64,000 nucleotides of DNA from NCBI GenBank assembly GCA_009760855.2, contig WPIO01000042.1, positions 826,501 through 890,500 of the forward strand. The letters are read 5' to 3'. This document shows, piece by piece, positions 62,329 to 64,000 of this stretch (positions within the stretch are counted from its first letter, which is position 1; each line of letters starts with the position of its first letter). A model generated the notes under the pieces. That model was not told the DNA's origin. It saw only the letters and a list, made by a program, of their open reading frames with translations, and did no database searches. This stretch comes from Cristatella mucedo. Its lineage: Eukaryota; Bryozoa; Phylactolaemata; Cristatellidae. The translations under genes were made by a program, and so were the position numbers.

Positions 62329-63481
62329 ACAGACAGGCAAGCAAACACACACACATAAACACATTGGCACACACATGCCCACACACACAGACACACACAC
62401 ACACAAACACACAAGCACACATACGTACTCAAACACGAACATTTCACATTTTATTAGTAAGAATGCTAGTGTTATCTTATGTCTACATTTGTGTTGCTGC
62501 TTAAGTGACACTAAATTGCATGTCATAATAAATGACGATACAATAATAGTCATGGATTATATTTAGAAGATCAGAATATAGTATAATTACTCACTGCTGA
62601 TTACTTCCTCAAGCTGAAACTCCATGACAACTTATTTTTCGTTTAGCCTATATGCTGAATGAATAGTTGTTTTTTGCAACCTCGGCAGATGTCTCCATAT
62701 GGTTAGGCCAGAACTCTTCGGCACACTTTTGTCTTTTTCAGCTTCGTGCCACCGTCTGAGGATCTTGGTGCGATTGCTCAAGGTGGATTCCACTACATTT
62801 TTGAAGCAGTGATGCCATTTCTTAATGTAAGAGCCTAAAGAATAAATTCAATTTTGTATATGCAGGAACAGTAGGTGCTATATGATCTCATTCATCTTGG
62901 GGGTCGCCTGGGCAATTATAATGTCCATAATCTTACTCTGTTACTTCATAATCTATCTCTGTTAGCAACAGCACCATTATTGTGCTATCTGGACGAGTCT
63001 TGGAATGTAAGCAACTATATAAAGTCTCCAGTGCGTATTTATCAGGTTCCGAAGAACATCTCTTTCCGATGCTTCAAGTATACACTTCCTTATCATCAAG
63101 TTGTATTTTAGCTATACAATCTAGTATTATAGCTAGGAGGTGGTGACCAATTATTTCATGGCAACCCGAGTAGCGTGAGTCGCGGAAAAATAAATATGCC
63201 GATCCATCAAGTTATTTCCTAGCTGTATAAGCTAACTTTATTTTCGCAAAATTTATTTAAGACTGGCACTAGCTTAAAATTTCTAGAAAGTCCCTCTTTT
63301 CAACGTGTGAATGCAAATGCGAAGCTCGTCTATTTCGTCAAGCTGCTTACATGCACGTGTGACTATGCCTAAATATTTCTAGCCCGTTTTTCAGGCATTC
63401 ATCAACCGATTCTATGCCAGAGATCTCGAGTGTTACCCTAACGAAGCAGCTGTCTTTGACAGGCTTGCTAATGCTCTCATG
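8083..63481 (+). CDS. ITPR: Inositol 1,4,5-trisphosphate receptor (IP3R), N-terminal half, 35 coding exons, 3' partial
   Basis: This is a tetrameric ligand-gated Ca2+ channel of the endoplasmic reticulum that opens on IP3 and Ca2+ binding. The joined exons give about 1,426 codons with consistent phase at every junction. Domains along the product: N-terminal IP3R/RyR trefoil (residues 1-240), MIR trefoil (about 242-400), first RIH armadillo domain with part of the IP3 pocket (about 418-625), modulatory helical region (about 625-1065), and second RIH (about 1070-1260). Family signatures include IIRLFHKDLEAFVV, NRQKLLR, ELIKNNRKIVDRI, LRAKYCRLIIQLFVD and TILPIDDVLMIL. Ryanodine receptors are excluded as the overall identity because no SPRY or RyR repeats intervene and spacing follows IP3R. 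Whole IP3Rs have about 2,700 residues, so the RIH-associated domain and pore lie right of the window. No signal peptide is expected. The start is chosen because MSDFLSIGDRICLY aligns with the family N-terminus. Confidence 0.93.
8182..8217 (+). repeat. (CAG)12 microsatellite next to the exon 1 donor
   Basis: Twelve perfect CAG units start 16 bp downstream of the exon 1 splice donor. Read through from the ATG without splicing, they encode 12 consecutive glutamines in frame, and the frame stays open to 8283. Confidence 0.95.
9140..9600 (-). mobile_element. LINE 3' end, family A, minus strand
   Basis: On the minus strand the order is RT C-terminal remnant (frame reading GDRAF...APKAWNSLP), then the 3' UTR with ctgaccctgtgcatg and aagcgcctagagagagattaag, then an (ATT)n tail at 9147-9167. 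This is the best preserved 3' UTR of the family here. Confidence 0.8.
9990..10330 (-). mobile_element. Decayed LINE 3' end, minus strand
   Basis: An AAC/AAT-rich tail near 10000 and, further right, a minus-strand frame with YSSKVWNLIL resemble the family A C-terminus (YAPKAWNSLP). The copy is old and the limits are approximate. Confidence 0.45.
10330..12620. other. Intron 1 interior, nothing recognised
   Basis: I see no coding exon, RNA gene or identifiable repeat in this part of intron 1. The longest open frames are short and lack family resemblance. Confidence 0.45.
12630..12840 (+). mobile_element. tRNA-derived SINE copy 1, plus strand
   Basis: A tRNA-like head has a perfect pol III B box (ggttcgaatcc, 12690-12700) and a plausible A box about 40 bp upstream. 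The tail contains gatagccgtgaaggctattctg and agactgttaaatcagcta, shared with the copies at 19090, 25230, 42005 and 47560. Confidence 0.75.
12921..12953 (+). repeat. (ATTATG)n microsatellite
   Basis: A short array of about five tatgat/tatgattatg units lies in intron 1. Confidence 0.8.
13433..13506 (+). CDS. ITPR: ITPR exon 2 (residues 28-52)
   Basis: The acceptor ttcgctttacag and donor GTGAGC bound a 74-bp exon in phase with exon 1. It carries GQDRLRPANLPTV, which sits where IP3R has the DDRCVVQPEAGDLNNP segment. Similarity is weak, so limits rest mainly on phase and splice sites. The next intron is only 100 bp. Confidence 0.65.
13607..13731 (+). CDS. ITPR: ITPR exon 3 (residues 53-94)
   Basis: ISFRVTIQSRYKLNKNYRR aligns with the IP3R segment KKFRDCLFKLCPMNRYSAQ, and the exon continues into the helix-rich arm. 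It ends at AAG|GTAATT in phase 0. An alternative in-phase acceptor at 13548 would add about 20 hydrophobic residues not seen in the family. Intron 3 (1.4 kb) has a LINE tail and a tRNA-like piece near 14630-14940. Confidence 0.78.
14630..14735 (-). mobile_element. LINE 3' tail, family A, minus-strand fragment
   Basis: The ATT-rich tail followed by agcaccctcagataactcaatcgc matches the family A 3' terminus (aagcgccctcagagaactcaat) on the minus strand. Confidence 0.6.
14840..14905 (-). mobile_element. tRNA-like SINE head remnant, minus strand
   Basis: On the minus strand ttggcccattggttaaggctcg is an A-box-like tRNA head, close to the better copy at 39370-39465. The B box is degraded. Confidence 0.4.
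15181..15345 (+). CDS. ITPR: ITPR exon 4 (residues 95-149)
   Basis: RYGDIIQLQHDYSSKYVHV matches the IP3R trefoil motif [21 protein letters not shown] almost position for position. A charged helix precedes it. The acceptor gctgattcag and donor CAG|GTGAGT are strong, and phase is 0 at both ends. The next intron is 181 bp. Confidence 0.93.
15527..15607 (+). CDS. ITPR: ITPR exon 5 (residues 150-176)
   Basis: QFRILPRYKVKSEGEY aligns with WFYIQPFYKLRSIGDS of the suppressor trefoil. Phase is 0 at both ends, with donor TAT|GTAAGT. In the 1.7-kb intron that follows I see no gene or clear repeat. Confidence 0.92.
17355..17452 (+). CDS. ITPR: ITPR exon 6 (residues 177-209)
   Basis: VQYGDQVVFESFKSPGHYF corresponds to VVIGDKVVLNPVNAGQPLH in IP3R. 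The exon ends GG|GTAAGA with 2 nt of a split codon. Intron 6 (2.2 kb) carries a LINE tail at 18505-18610 and a SINE at 19090-19265. Confidence 0.92.
18505..18610 (-). mobile_element. LINE 3' tail, family A, minus-strand fragment
   Basis: An (AAT)n tract at 18511-18530 is followed by agcacccgttaaagaactgaatctatttctaaacactttacagg, a diverged form of the family A terminus. Confidence 0.6.
19090..19265 (+). mobile_element. tRNA-derived SINE copy 2, plus strand
   Basis: The B-box-like gggttcaagcc is followed by the family tail gatggtcgttaaggctcttctgcagctat and taagctaacctttt, as in the copy at 42005-42190. Confidence 0.7.
19631..19727 (+). CDS. ITPR: ITPR exon 7 (residues 209-241)
   Basis: AELNLGISQTGFTVVKHSG matches the IP3R stretch EVNSVNCNTSWKIVLFM at the end of the first trefoil. 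Acceptor aaattacag and donor GAG|GTGAGT fit exon 6 phase. I recognise no element in intron 7 (2.4 kb) apart from a possible tRNA-like piece near 20070-20110. Confidence 0.88.
22171..22258 (+). CDS. ITPR: ITPR exon 8 (residues 242-271)
   Basis: This begins the MIR trefoil: GSSIIRLFHKDLEAFVV matches GGDVVRLFHAEQEKFLT, one of the most conserved IP3R/RyR motifs. It ends GACG|GTAATT with 1 nt of a split codon. A 337-bp intron without visible features follows. Confidence 0.93.
22596..22703 (+). CDS. ITPR: ITPR exon 9 (residues 271-306), IP3-loop region
   Basis: VHLR...TSAICYFQVEPED aligns with [29 protein letters not shown]. The first arginine (R265 in vertebrate ITPR1) is kept at residue 274. The following TTGR, which contacts the IP3 phosphates in ITPR1, is replaced by VREV. 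The exon fits phase on both sides. Confidence 0.82.
22806..22969 (+). CDS. ITPR: ITPR exon 10 (residues 307-361)
   Basis: GDAIRWEQQIRFRHMVTRLY matches [20 protein letters not shown], and FRLHPVLM matches FELDPTTL. The acceptor is the AG at 22804-22805, chosen over a nearer CAG because it keeps phase and the GGAGYWNS equivalent. Intron 10 (3.5 kb) has a SINE at 25230-25415 and two tandem repeats. Confidence 0.92.
25230..25415 (-). mobile_element. tRNA-derived SINE copy 3, minus strand
   Basis: On the minus strand an A-box-like head (gatggtaaagcggttgctt) and gtgggttcaagaac B-box-like sequence precede the tail shared with copies 1, 2, 4 and 5. The copy shows slippage in its glutamine-codon-like stretch. 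Confidence 0.7.
25581..25640 (+). repeat. 30-bp tandem duplication
   Basis: Two adjacent 30-bp units, 25581-25610 and 25611-25640, differ at one base. Confidence 0.9.
26250..26335 (+). repeat. 14-bp minisatellite (gattgattcgtagt)
   Basis: About six imperfect copies of a 14-bp unit, alternating gattcgt and gagtcgt, lie 160 bp upstream of exon 11. Confidence 0.8.
26494..26572 (+). CDS. ITPR: ITPR exon 11 (residues 362-388)
   Basis: YARIEHVLSGYWLHADR corresponds to YVRLRHLCTNTWVHSTN, the last MIR repeat of IP3R. The acceptor is cttgcag and the donor AGAG|GTAAGT. A 110-bp intron follows. Confidence 0.93.
26683..26771 (+). CDS. ITPR: ITPR exon 12 (residues 388-417)
   Basis: DKHFELRRENGLSDDG lies where IP3R has the variable DKEEEKPVMLKIGTSPVKED loop that closes the MIR trefoil. 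It ends ACT|GTAAGT in phase 0. Confidence 0.85.
26881..26898 (+). CDS. ITPR: Possible 18-bp ITPR microexon
   Basis: A strong acceptor (gtctttgcag) and a good donor (AAG|GTAAAG) bracket 18 bp that would add LHKLRK in frame between exons 12 and 13. It has no counterpart that I can point to in vertebrate IP3R and may be skipped or may be chance. Confidence 0.35.
27000..29196. other. Intron 12 interior with one LINE fragment
   Basis: Outside the LINE tail at 27818-28110 I see no exon, RNA gene or repeat in this intron. Confidence 0.45.
27818..28110 (-). mobile_element. LINE 3' end, family A, minus strand
   Basis: The fragment contains cacttgataaagcgccctcagagaaatcag, the mid-UTR cagggtcagcatgcaag block and cccactaaatgct, in the same order and orientation as the copy at 9140-9600. 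Confidence 0.78.
29197..29322 (+). CDS. ITPR: ITPR exon 13 (residues 418-459)
   Basis: DVFTMQHVEPELVYIFSNAA matches [20 protein letters not shown], the linker from MIR into the first RIH armadillo helices, followed by GMVPFIKRLIKW. Phase is 0 at both ends. The intron that follows is the largest in the window (7.5 kb) and holds a LINE and an LTR element. Confidence 0.9.
29425..30310 (-). mobile_element. LINE 3' end with RT C-terminus, family A, minus strand
   Basis: On the minus strand, frames at 29695-30015 contain ITPLLADLHWLPVKQRIDFK and LLASAYLSNLLPNQA, the classic C-terminal end of LINE reverse transcriptases (CR1/L2-type). These are followed by the family A 3' UTR and tail. Stops and frame breaks make it non-functional. 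Confidence 0.85.
30310..34090. other. Intron 13 interior, no gene seen
   Basis: This is AT-rich sequence with only short open frames. I recognise no exon or named repeat here. Confidence 0.45.
34091..34338 (-). repeat. Left direct repeat, probable 3' LTR
   Basis: On the minus strand it runs TGTC...TACA. It shares with the right copy the blocks tataccactg.cataaatc, caatagcccatag and atctcaaaatag. The two copies are clearly diverged, so the insertion is not recent. Confidence 0.65.
35100..35240 (-). repeat. About 30-bp coding-like tandem repeat inside the LTR element
   Basis: Four to five copies of a unit with ccggaagctgcc / ccggacgctgcc occur at roughly 25-30-bp steps. On the minus strand they would read as a repeated AASG-containing peptide. 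Confidence 0.65.
35243..35650 (-). CDS. Gag-like ORF of the LTR element
   Basis: The 135-residue frame contains AFAATLPDSVQEDYAQLLAT and VFASPEVEERHRC. This matches the Ty3/mdg4-type Gag core pattern of a residue run ending in LP, then dY..L, then a phenylalanine-containing segment. It then turns charged and serine-rich. No zinc knuckle is seen in this frame. Retroelement Gag proteins form the particle shell. Confidence 0.5.
   Translation of the reverse strand: MAHICVPGSELAFAATLPDSVQEDYAQLLATIVKVFASPEVEERHRCSYLQSARKSKAIVQKRLEVMGGKAQLQRSDLVNVNRNEEADKSYRSGSSNRQHSPGNEGRASREAGSATEAVVEMAVEPAEAVSMSEV
35787..36015 (-). repeat. Right direct repeat, probable 5' LTR
   Basis: On the minus strand it runs TGTGG...TACA. 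The next bases inward (ttttggcataagcgg) could be a primer-binding site, but I cannot assign a tRNA. Confidence 0.62.
36818..36898 (+). CDS. ITPR: ITPR exon 14 (residues 460-486), IP3-binding helix
   Basis: KNRQKLLRNLL aligns with RERQKLMREQN of ITPR1. The IP3-contacting K508 and R511 are kept at residues 480 and 483, and R504 becomes Lys 476. The loop ahead is about 14 residues shorter than in vertebrates. Splice sites are tttttttaag and CTG|GTATTT. A 98-bp intron follows. Confidence 0.88.
36997..37182 (+). CDS. ITPR: ITPR exon 15 (residues 487-548), IP3-binding core
   Basis: GGRKKNALYLAKYINFFQEQ aligns with [20 protein letters not shown]. ITPR1 Y567-R568-K569, which bind IP3, become R527-K528-K529. 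IVDLLVQFLQNPL matches ILKQIFKLLQAPF. Phase is 0 at both ends. Confidence 0.94.
37470..37592 (+). CDS. ITPR: ITPR exon 16 (residues 549-589), RIH armadillo
   Basis: LVELIKNNRKIVDRITTAQI and DDIVGLVRERK match [33 protein letters not shown], an IP3R-specific part of the RIH domain. It ends AAG|GTAGGG. I recognise nothing in intron 16 (2.2 kb). Confidence 0.95.
39370..39465 (-). mobile_element. tRNA-derived SINE head, minus strand
   Basis: On the minus strand tttggcccagtggttaaggtgctcgcc is a good A box region, and aggttcgtacgg about 50 bp on resembles a B box. The intronic position and lack of a full cloverleaf suggest a SINE rather than a tRNA gene. Confidence 0.6.
39784..39888 (+). CDS. ITPR: ITPR exon 17 (residues 590-624), RyR-like RIH segment
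   Basis: LLELLSTLCLCDGVAITNNQ followed by DHIT resembles the ryanodine-receptor RIH signature [20 protein letters not shown].IT more than the IP3R form [20 protein letters not shown]. Phase is 0, with donor ACG|GTTAGT. Intron 17 (2.7 kb) holds a SINE at 42005-42190. Confidence 0.93.
42005..42190 (+). mobile_element. tRNA-derived SINE copy 4, plus strand
   Basis: The head has a B box (ttggttcgaatcat). The tail gatggccatacaagaggctcttctgctg and taaagcagctaacctttct matches copy 2. Confidence 0.75.
42634..42744 (+). CDS. ITPR: ITPR exon 18 (residues 625-661)
   Basis: DVYLVERGQYLNRQHNVAYI occupies the place of the IP3R [21 protein letters not shown] segment. Similarity is modest, but splice sites (tttttag; AAT|GTGAGT) and phase are good. 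An 87-bp intron follows, the shortest in the gene. Confidence 0.85.
42832..42909 (+). CDS. ITPR: ITPR exon 19 (residues 662-687)
   Basis: FNEDKYQFLDRQLELMGKLA matches [20 protein letters not shown] of IP3R. Phase is 0, with donor GCG|GTAAGG. Confidence 0.92.
43075..43317 (+). CDS. ITPR: ITPR exon 20 (residues 688-768)
   Basis: GRNAFAVRTITKDLDILTW and LRAKYCRLIIQLFVDIG match RQYLAINEISGQLDVDLIL and LRASFCRLMLHMHVDRD, a core of the IP3R modulatory region. The exon is 81 codons, phase 0. Intron 20 (2.8 kb) has a LINE fragment at 44775-45085. Confidence 0.95.
44775..45085 (+). mobile_element. LINE 3' end, family A, plus strand
   Basis: It begins in the RT C-terminal remnant (ggagaccgtgcctttagttcg), runs through tatgcctgctaacactgtg and agaaagagattcagttctg, and ends in (ATT)n near 45070. 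Confidence 0.72.
46096..46342 (+). CDS. ITPR: ITPR exon 21 (residues 769-851)
   Basis: WMAEFLEENMET and VLRLLHFMVRFGYYSNATEI match FVEEYLRDVVCQ and [20 protein letters not shown], followed by LLKPLLRLIDG as LTKILLAILDC. It ends CCAG|GTATTA with 1 nt of a split codon. Confidence 0.95.
46472..46574 (+). CDS. ITPR: ITPR exon 22 (residues 851-885)
   Basis: The exon is charged sequence ending LPIMEAKC, equivalent to IMVMDTKLK of IP3R. The donor could be AT|GTGGGT at 46574 or TGG|GTTAAT at 46578. Each pairs in frame with a different exon 23 acceptor. Confidence 0.78.
46687..46741 (+). CDS. ITPR: ITPR exon 23 (residues 885-903)
   Basis: LQVLELLFTFQSNTRLE matches LKIIEILQFILNVRLD. The acceptor is tttacttatag (46686), or ctgcag at 46696 if exon 22 ends at 46578. 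Intron 23 (3.5 kb) contains several repeats. Confidence 0.8.
47560..47745 (-). mobile_element. tRNA-derived SINE copy 5, minus strand
   Basis: On the minus strand the head has taaggcggttgttttcacgaactcggcc and a B box gtgggttcgaatcc. The tail corresponds to the copy 3 tail, including gctgctatcac and tactagctgatt. Confidence 0.78.
48338..48842 (+). repeat. Pair of diverged direct repeats (about 135 bp each)
   Basis: Copies at 48338-48473 and 48710-48842 share gcggcttttaga, ctctctca, acttaat.cac and aagaacgtaaggc-like blocks in the same order. They are unassigned, possibly two fragments of a dispersed repeat. Confidence 0.6.
49435..49800 (-). mobile_element. LINE 3' end, family B, minus strand
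   Basis: It matches the 3' part of the copy at 54130-55290 block by block (cacaaag...gatgttaca, ggtagccaactgac, aagcatagcagagtcagg, agttccacag...ggacctgcagag). Confidence 0.72.
49938..50064 (+). repeat. (GA)n microsatellite
   Basis: About 125 bp of GA dinucleotides, with a few GAAA, GGGA and CAGA interruptions, ends 180 bp before exon 24. Confidence 0.95.
50244..50395 (+). CDS. ITPR: ITPR exon 24 (residues 904-954)
   Basis: AFIAKFKSLMADQ corresponds to SCLLCIFKREFDES, followed by a Ser/Gln-rich disordered stretch as in the family. It ends AA|GTAAGA with 2 nt of a split codon. Intron 24 (1.8 kb) holds only unassigned sequence, including a GC-richer patch at 50490-50790. Confidence 0.88.
52155..52254 (+). 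CDS. ITPR: ITPR exon 25 (residues 954-987)
   Basis: LVEELQAMFNESSYFD and IEHITAICL lead into the conserved [12 protein letters not shown] region of IP3R. The acceptor is ctttgcag and the donor CTG|GTACTA is weak. Confidence 0.85.
52519..52626 (+). CDS. ITPR: ITPR exon 26 (residues 988-1023)
   Basis: DLSNYENDEMLTQALSVLNK aligns with [20 protein letters not shown], and LFKLAVHAQ with VLQAFKQVQ. Phase is 0. A 97-bp intron follows. Confidence 0.93.
52724..52860 (+). CDS. ITPR: ITPR exon 27 (residues 1024-1069)
   Basis: ILLTQESTNVHTYLLQMM matches LLVTSQDVDNYKQIKQDL. The rest gives the helix corresponding to VVKEILIRLSKLC. It ends AG|GTAAGA with 2 nt of a split codon. Nothing is recognised in the 0.6-kb intron. 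Confidence 0.92.
53468..53520 (+). CDS. ITPR: ITPR exon 28 (residues 1069-1087)
   Basis: FQDDIRHAMNQNVLVSHG matches QQRLLRNMGAHAVVLELL. An alternative in-frame acceptor (attgcag, exon from 53453) would add five residues. It ends CATG|GTAATG. Confidence 0.82.
53669..53724 (+). CDS. ITPR: ITPR exon 29 (residues 1087-1105)
   Basis: VLNVIFDTLSQEFDARLQ fits [20 protein letters not shown] at the start of the second RIH domain. The acceptor is ctttttag and the donor CAG|GTACAT. Intron 29 (5.4 kb) is filled mostly by LINE family B and unassigned sequence. Confidence 0.85.
54130..55290 (-). mobile_element. LINE 3' part with RT C-terminus, family B, minus strand
   Basis: Minus-strand frames give SRLDYCNSLLAGLPKKAI (54634-54831) and GDRSFSSAGPMLWNSLPQFL (54223-54519), hallmark C-terminal motifs of LINE reverse transcriptases. 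The copy is truncated at its 5' end and broken by stops. Confidence 0.85.
55290..58080. other. Intron 29 interior with unassigned repetitive-looking sequence
   Basis: Short tandem duplications are present: ctctgcagtctctctta at 55364 and 55394, a 31-bp pair near 56071-56132, and a 22-bp unit at 56252-56315. No protein match is seen. It may be a decayed DNA transposon, but I see no terminal inverted repeats I can define. Confidence 0.45.
56252..56315 (+). repeat. 22-bp minisatellite, 2.6-3 units
   Basis: Units aaggtcaggtaaagcaagaagc, aaggtcacgtgaagcaagaagc and a partial third stand head to tail. Confidence 0.85.
58080..58390 (+). mobile_element. LINE 3' UTR, family B, plus strand
   Basis: cacaaaactcctgtgtaacaccca and gacggaaatacattgtatccc match the reverse complement of the family B tail at 54140-54220. 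Confidence 0.7.
58400..59127. other. 3' part of intron 29, nothing recognised
   Basis: No repeat or exon was identified up to the exon 30 acceptor. Confidence 0.45.
59128..59455 (+). CDS. ITPR: ITPR exon 30 (residues 1106-1215), second RIH domain
   Basis: This is the longest exon here (109 codons). ELTRGNEEVQKRVFDRIENL matches [20 protein letters not shown], and DLLCAIVKVEGSDLALKRNQ matches [20 protein letters not shown]. These define the second RIH armadillo domain, which links IP3 binding to the channel. It ends CAAG|GTGAAA. Confidence 0.96.
59623..59780 (+). CDS. ITPR: ITPR exon 31 (residues 1215-1267)
   Basis: RTYMVSLVDLLAKCAE matches LMYHIHLVELLAVCTE, with VMKYLMPNYYKIGYVLDRSV matching [20 protein letters not shown]. 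Donor GAG|GTGCCC is weak but required by the fit to exon 32. A 102-bp intron follows. Confidence 0.92.
59883..60073 (+). CDS. ITPR: ITPR exon 32 (residues 1268-1331)
   Basis: GENRYLCESMCQTILPIDDV matches [20 protein letters not shown], followed by a region equal to [20 protein letters not shown]. An in-frame extension upstream to 59820 is rejected because LLAKCAE-GENRYL joins exactly as LLAVCTE-GKNVYT. Intron 32 (1.9 kb) contains a LINE at 60235-60850. Confidence 0.95.
60235..60850 (+). mobile_element. LINE 3' end with RT C-terminus, family A, plus strand
   Basis: The frame contains LLADLHWLLVKQWIDFKVLS, YLSDLLPHQAK and FFGDRAFSSYAPKAWNSVP and then a stop. It is followed by the full family A 3' UTR (tgctgacactgtgcatgctg, aagcgcctagaacgagattgag) and an (ATT)n tail. 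This is the most complete family A copy in the window. Confidence 0.88.
62022..62135 (+). CDS. ITPR: ITPR exon 33 (residues 1331-1369)
   Basis: PQIWLFIESLVEEVQAL matches HMWKLFENFLVDICRAC of IP3R. It ends GG|GTAAGT. A large CA microsatellite lies about 135 bp downstream. Confidence 0.94.
62268..62414 (+). repeat. (CA)n microsatellite
   Basis: About 145 bp of CA dinucleotides with scattered interruptions lies in intron 33. Threonine/histidine-rich and cysteine/valine-rich open frames across it are artefacts. Confidence 0.95.
62742..62826 (+). CDS. ITPR: ITPR exon 34 (residues 1369-1397)
   Basis: FVPPSEDLGAIAQGGFHYIF followed by EAVMPFLN replaces the IP3R stretch around VMSIVTTFFSSPFSD. Similarity is weaker here, but splice sites (tttttcag; AAT|GTAAGA) and phase are good. 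Confidence 0.85.
63395..63481 (+). CDS. ITPR: ITPR exon 35 (residues 1398-1426), last exon in window
   Basis: AFINRFYARDLECYPNEAAV is bounded by gtttttcag and ATG|GTTAGT, phase 0 at both ends. I recognise the family only by context. The reading frame must continue to the right. Confidence 0.8.
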
Positions 63482-64000
63482 GTTAGTACTTTTTTTAACC
63501 AAAGCCATGGCGTTCTACGCTAAGCCTGCACCCGATGCTTGACCAAAAGAAATATTGTACATAATCGTATTCGAGAGCAGAAACAGGCAGCACACGTGAT
63601 ATTAGTGCATAAGCTACTTTTGAGGCCTTTAAATCTTCGATATGTAGGAAATTATTCCAAGCAATCCTTGAGAATTCGGAATTCTTTTGTGTGTTAGGTA
63701 AGCTTGCAGCTTGGTGCGTTTTTAGGGATTCTCAACAACCATAAGGCGGCACATATCGAATTCAGCTCATCTCAAGACCTTACTGTTGTGCATGCCAACA
63801 ATAATCTCGGGTTCTGGCTTACATCACCAGGTAATACTAGCTACCTGTGGCAAATTCAATAAAGGGAACCCTATTATTGAATTTTTCCTGAGCTATGCAC
63901 GTTTCCTGTGTTTTGAGCCATTTTTTAAATTGCCTATTGAAACGTATTTAATTCCAGCATGGGAGCTTTAAGCTTTGGCATTACGTAAGGATGAGGCATT
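63482..64000. other. ITPR: Intron 35 beginning, no further exon seen
   Basis: No exon with family resemblance and consistent splice sites was found to the window end. Confidence 0.5.

Noticed and set aside
62120-62566. 148-codon Thr/His-rich frame and antisense Cys/Val-rich frames
   Set aside because: They are translations of the CA microsatellite.
8083-63481. Calling the gene a ryanodine receptor
   Set aside because: Only exon 17 is RyR-like. Spacing, absence of SPRY domains and the other exons follow IP3R.
1-64000. CRISPR arrays, bacterial operons, rRNA or phage genes
   Set aside because: None of their signatures is present. The window is intron-bearing animal DNA.

Overview
This window is nuclear DNA from an animal. 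It shows split genes with GT-AG introns, two CpG-rich islands, LINE 3' ends, tRNA-derived SINEs, an LTR element and microsatellites. I see no bacterial operon, CRISPR array or rRNA. The species cannot be named. The encoded protein is clearly diverged from vertebrate and fly homologues, so a non-vertebrate animal is my best inference.

One gene dominates. From 8083 to beyond the right edge, the plus strand encodes the N-terminal half of an inositol 1,4,5-trisphosphate receptor (IP3R/ITPR), the ligand-gated Ca2+ release channel of the endoplasmic reticulum. I could place 35 coding exons between 8083 and 63481. Their phases agree at every junction, giving about 1,426 codons, plus one possible 18-bp microexon. 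In order they encode the N-terminal suppressor/trefoil domain, the MIR trefoil, the first RIH armadillo domain with part of the IP3-binding pocket, the modulatory region, and a second RIH armadillo domain. The RIH-associated domain and the channel pore must lie to the right of the window.

Layout: 1-2300 is a very GC- and CpG-rich block with no recognisable gene. 2300-6200 is AT-rich with a LINE tail and a minisatellite. 6200-7850 is a second CpG-rich block and the likely promoter/5' UTR of the ITPR gene. 8083-63481 is the ITPR gene. Its introns fall into two classes: about 87-180 bp with little in them, and 0.3-7.5 kb loaded with repeats. Repeats include at least six copies of one LINE 3' end (family A), three of a second (family B), at least five copies of one tRNA-derived SINE, and a 1.9-kb LTR-flanked element with a gag-like ORF at 34091-36015.

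The points most worth a second look are in the receptor itself. The IP3-contacting residues are only partly kept. One RIH exon reads more like a ryanodine receptor than an IP3 receptor. A CAG tract sits in the glutamine frame just past the first splice donor. I found no evidence of a wholly new biological system. All homology statements are from memory of family sequences, without a database search.
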